Made by a program: the position numbers and the translations under genes. Under the pieces are notes generated by a model. The model did no database searches. It was not told the origin of the DNA and was given only the letters and a program-made list of their open reading frames with translations. A stretch of DNA of 64,000 bases from Bimastos eiseni (Eukaryota; Annelida; Clitellata; Crassiclitellata; Lumbricidae): contig OY365817.1 in NCBI GenBank assembly GCA_959347315.1, positions 2,328,295-2,392,294 of the forward strand, given 5' to 3'. Positions 63,339 to 64,000 of this stretch are shown here, in pieces; the first letter of the stretch is position 1; every line of letters begins with the position of its first letter.

Positions 63339-63639
63339 CTAAGGGATCGGAAGTGAGCAATTGGAAGTCATTAAATTTACATTGTAGTATTCATTGCACT
63401 GATTATCAGCAATTCAATAGGTTTTCAAGATCTATAGAAAAACAAACACGGGTTCAAAGGTGTCTAAAGACCCAAATAACAAATATCCAATACAGCCTAT
63501 TAAAGTTTGCCAAAATTAACAGCGCTTTGAGCCGAAAATATCTTACGATCAATAACAATGGCACCCAATACAATATTGAAAATTTATTAATGTCTCGATC
63601 CACAAAGCAAATTTTACACAAGAGCGCCTTTAGCTACAT

Positions 63640-64000
63640 TCGCAGTCACAGCACAATGAATACGATCGGCAATATCCTGCAGACAAGCCTTGTGCAAAAG
63701 ATGTTATTGGGGTTAACTGATGTTGGAAGACCATTCCATGTTGTAAGGGTCCTGAGGTGGAGAATGCACGTTTTCCAAACATCCGGTTTTTGTGAAGTAT
63801 GGCAAATAAACTCGTGTGGACGGCCGGCTTCCTCTAGTGTTGGAAATTGGAATTACTACATGACGTAATCATTTATGCCGTGTATGAAGGATAGGCTCCA
63901 GAGCGTATATGATGTGCGAGAAGGGAAACTTTGACGGTGATATGGGTGCGGATGGGAAGCCACTGTAGAGGCTACAATGTAGGCATGAGGCAACATCTGG
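63640..64000 (-). mobile_element. LINE ORF2 fragment upstream of exon 1
   Basis: Minus strand: LQWLPIRTHITVKVSLLAHH (63910-64000), then RPSTRVYLPYFTKTG and, after a frameshift, MFGKRAFSTSGPL: the 'HWLPI..RI..K..LL ... RAFS..GP' C-terminal order of LINE ORF2. Same strand as the dynein gene, continuing beyond the window. Confidence 0.65.

Noticed and set aside
62164..62702. Cys/Tyr-rich and His/Thr-rich open frames on both strands
   Set aside because: Product of the (ATGT)n/(ATGC)n microsatellite; no splice or family support.

Overview
This is animal nuclear DNA: coding exons with GT-AG introns, many retrotransposon relics, hAT-type DNA transposons and private minisatellites, and no bacterial features. 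The palindrome TAGGCCTA recurs often. I associate that, with the mix of RLE-type and CR1/L2-type retrotransposons, with marine invertebrates such as echinoderms; this is inference only, and the protein sequence supports no more than 'metazoan'.

The backbone is one long gene on the minus strand: an axonemal dynein heavy chain of the DNAH5/DNAH8 (outer-arm gamma) class. I resolved 31 consecutive coding exons, from 63338 down to 375, about 1,997 codons. Intron phases agree across every junction. They run from the N-terminal tail (63-53.8 kb) through the linker (51.6-44.6 kb), AAA1 (42.9-39.4 kb), AAA2 (19.7-15 kb) and AAA3 (12.9-0.4 kb). The start codon lies to the right of the window, and AAA4 to the C terminus lies to the left. 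Intron 1 appears to use a GC donor.

Intron 19 (19723-39435, about 19.7 kb) is a nest. It contains a second minus-strand gene of four exons (28136-22646): an F-box protein with a beta-propeller-like C-terminal part, whose last exon carries stops and frameshifts. That gene's own second intron holds a decayed LINE, which is itself interrupted by another LINE fragment. Just upstream of its start codon is a cluster of restriction-like-endonuclease (RLE) non-LTR retrotransposons (28220-35575). The cluster comprises one element with an uninterrupted 1007-residue ORF, one older full-length element split by inversion, and two truncated copies. All end in, and most also begin in, (AAT)n microsatellite with the same polarity, which suggests target-specific insertion into AAT repeats.

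Other introns hold a CR1/L2-group LINE with intact ORF1 (55.8-60.76 kb), hAT elements with clear 8-bp target duplications (2986-4491, 14548-14815, 36531-37003), a fold-back element (40619-41116), tRNA-derived SINE-like units, a short dispersed repeat in at least eight places that I do not recognise, and many tandem repeats, including a 24-bp minisatellite with a 7-unit higher-order structure. I see no rRNA, tRNA gene, CRISPR array or prokaryotic operon.
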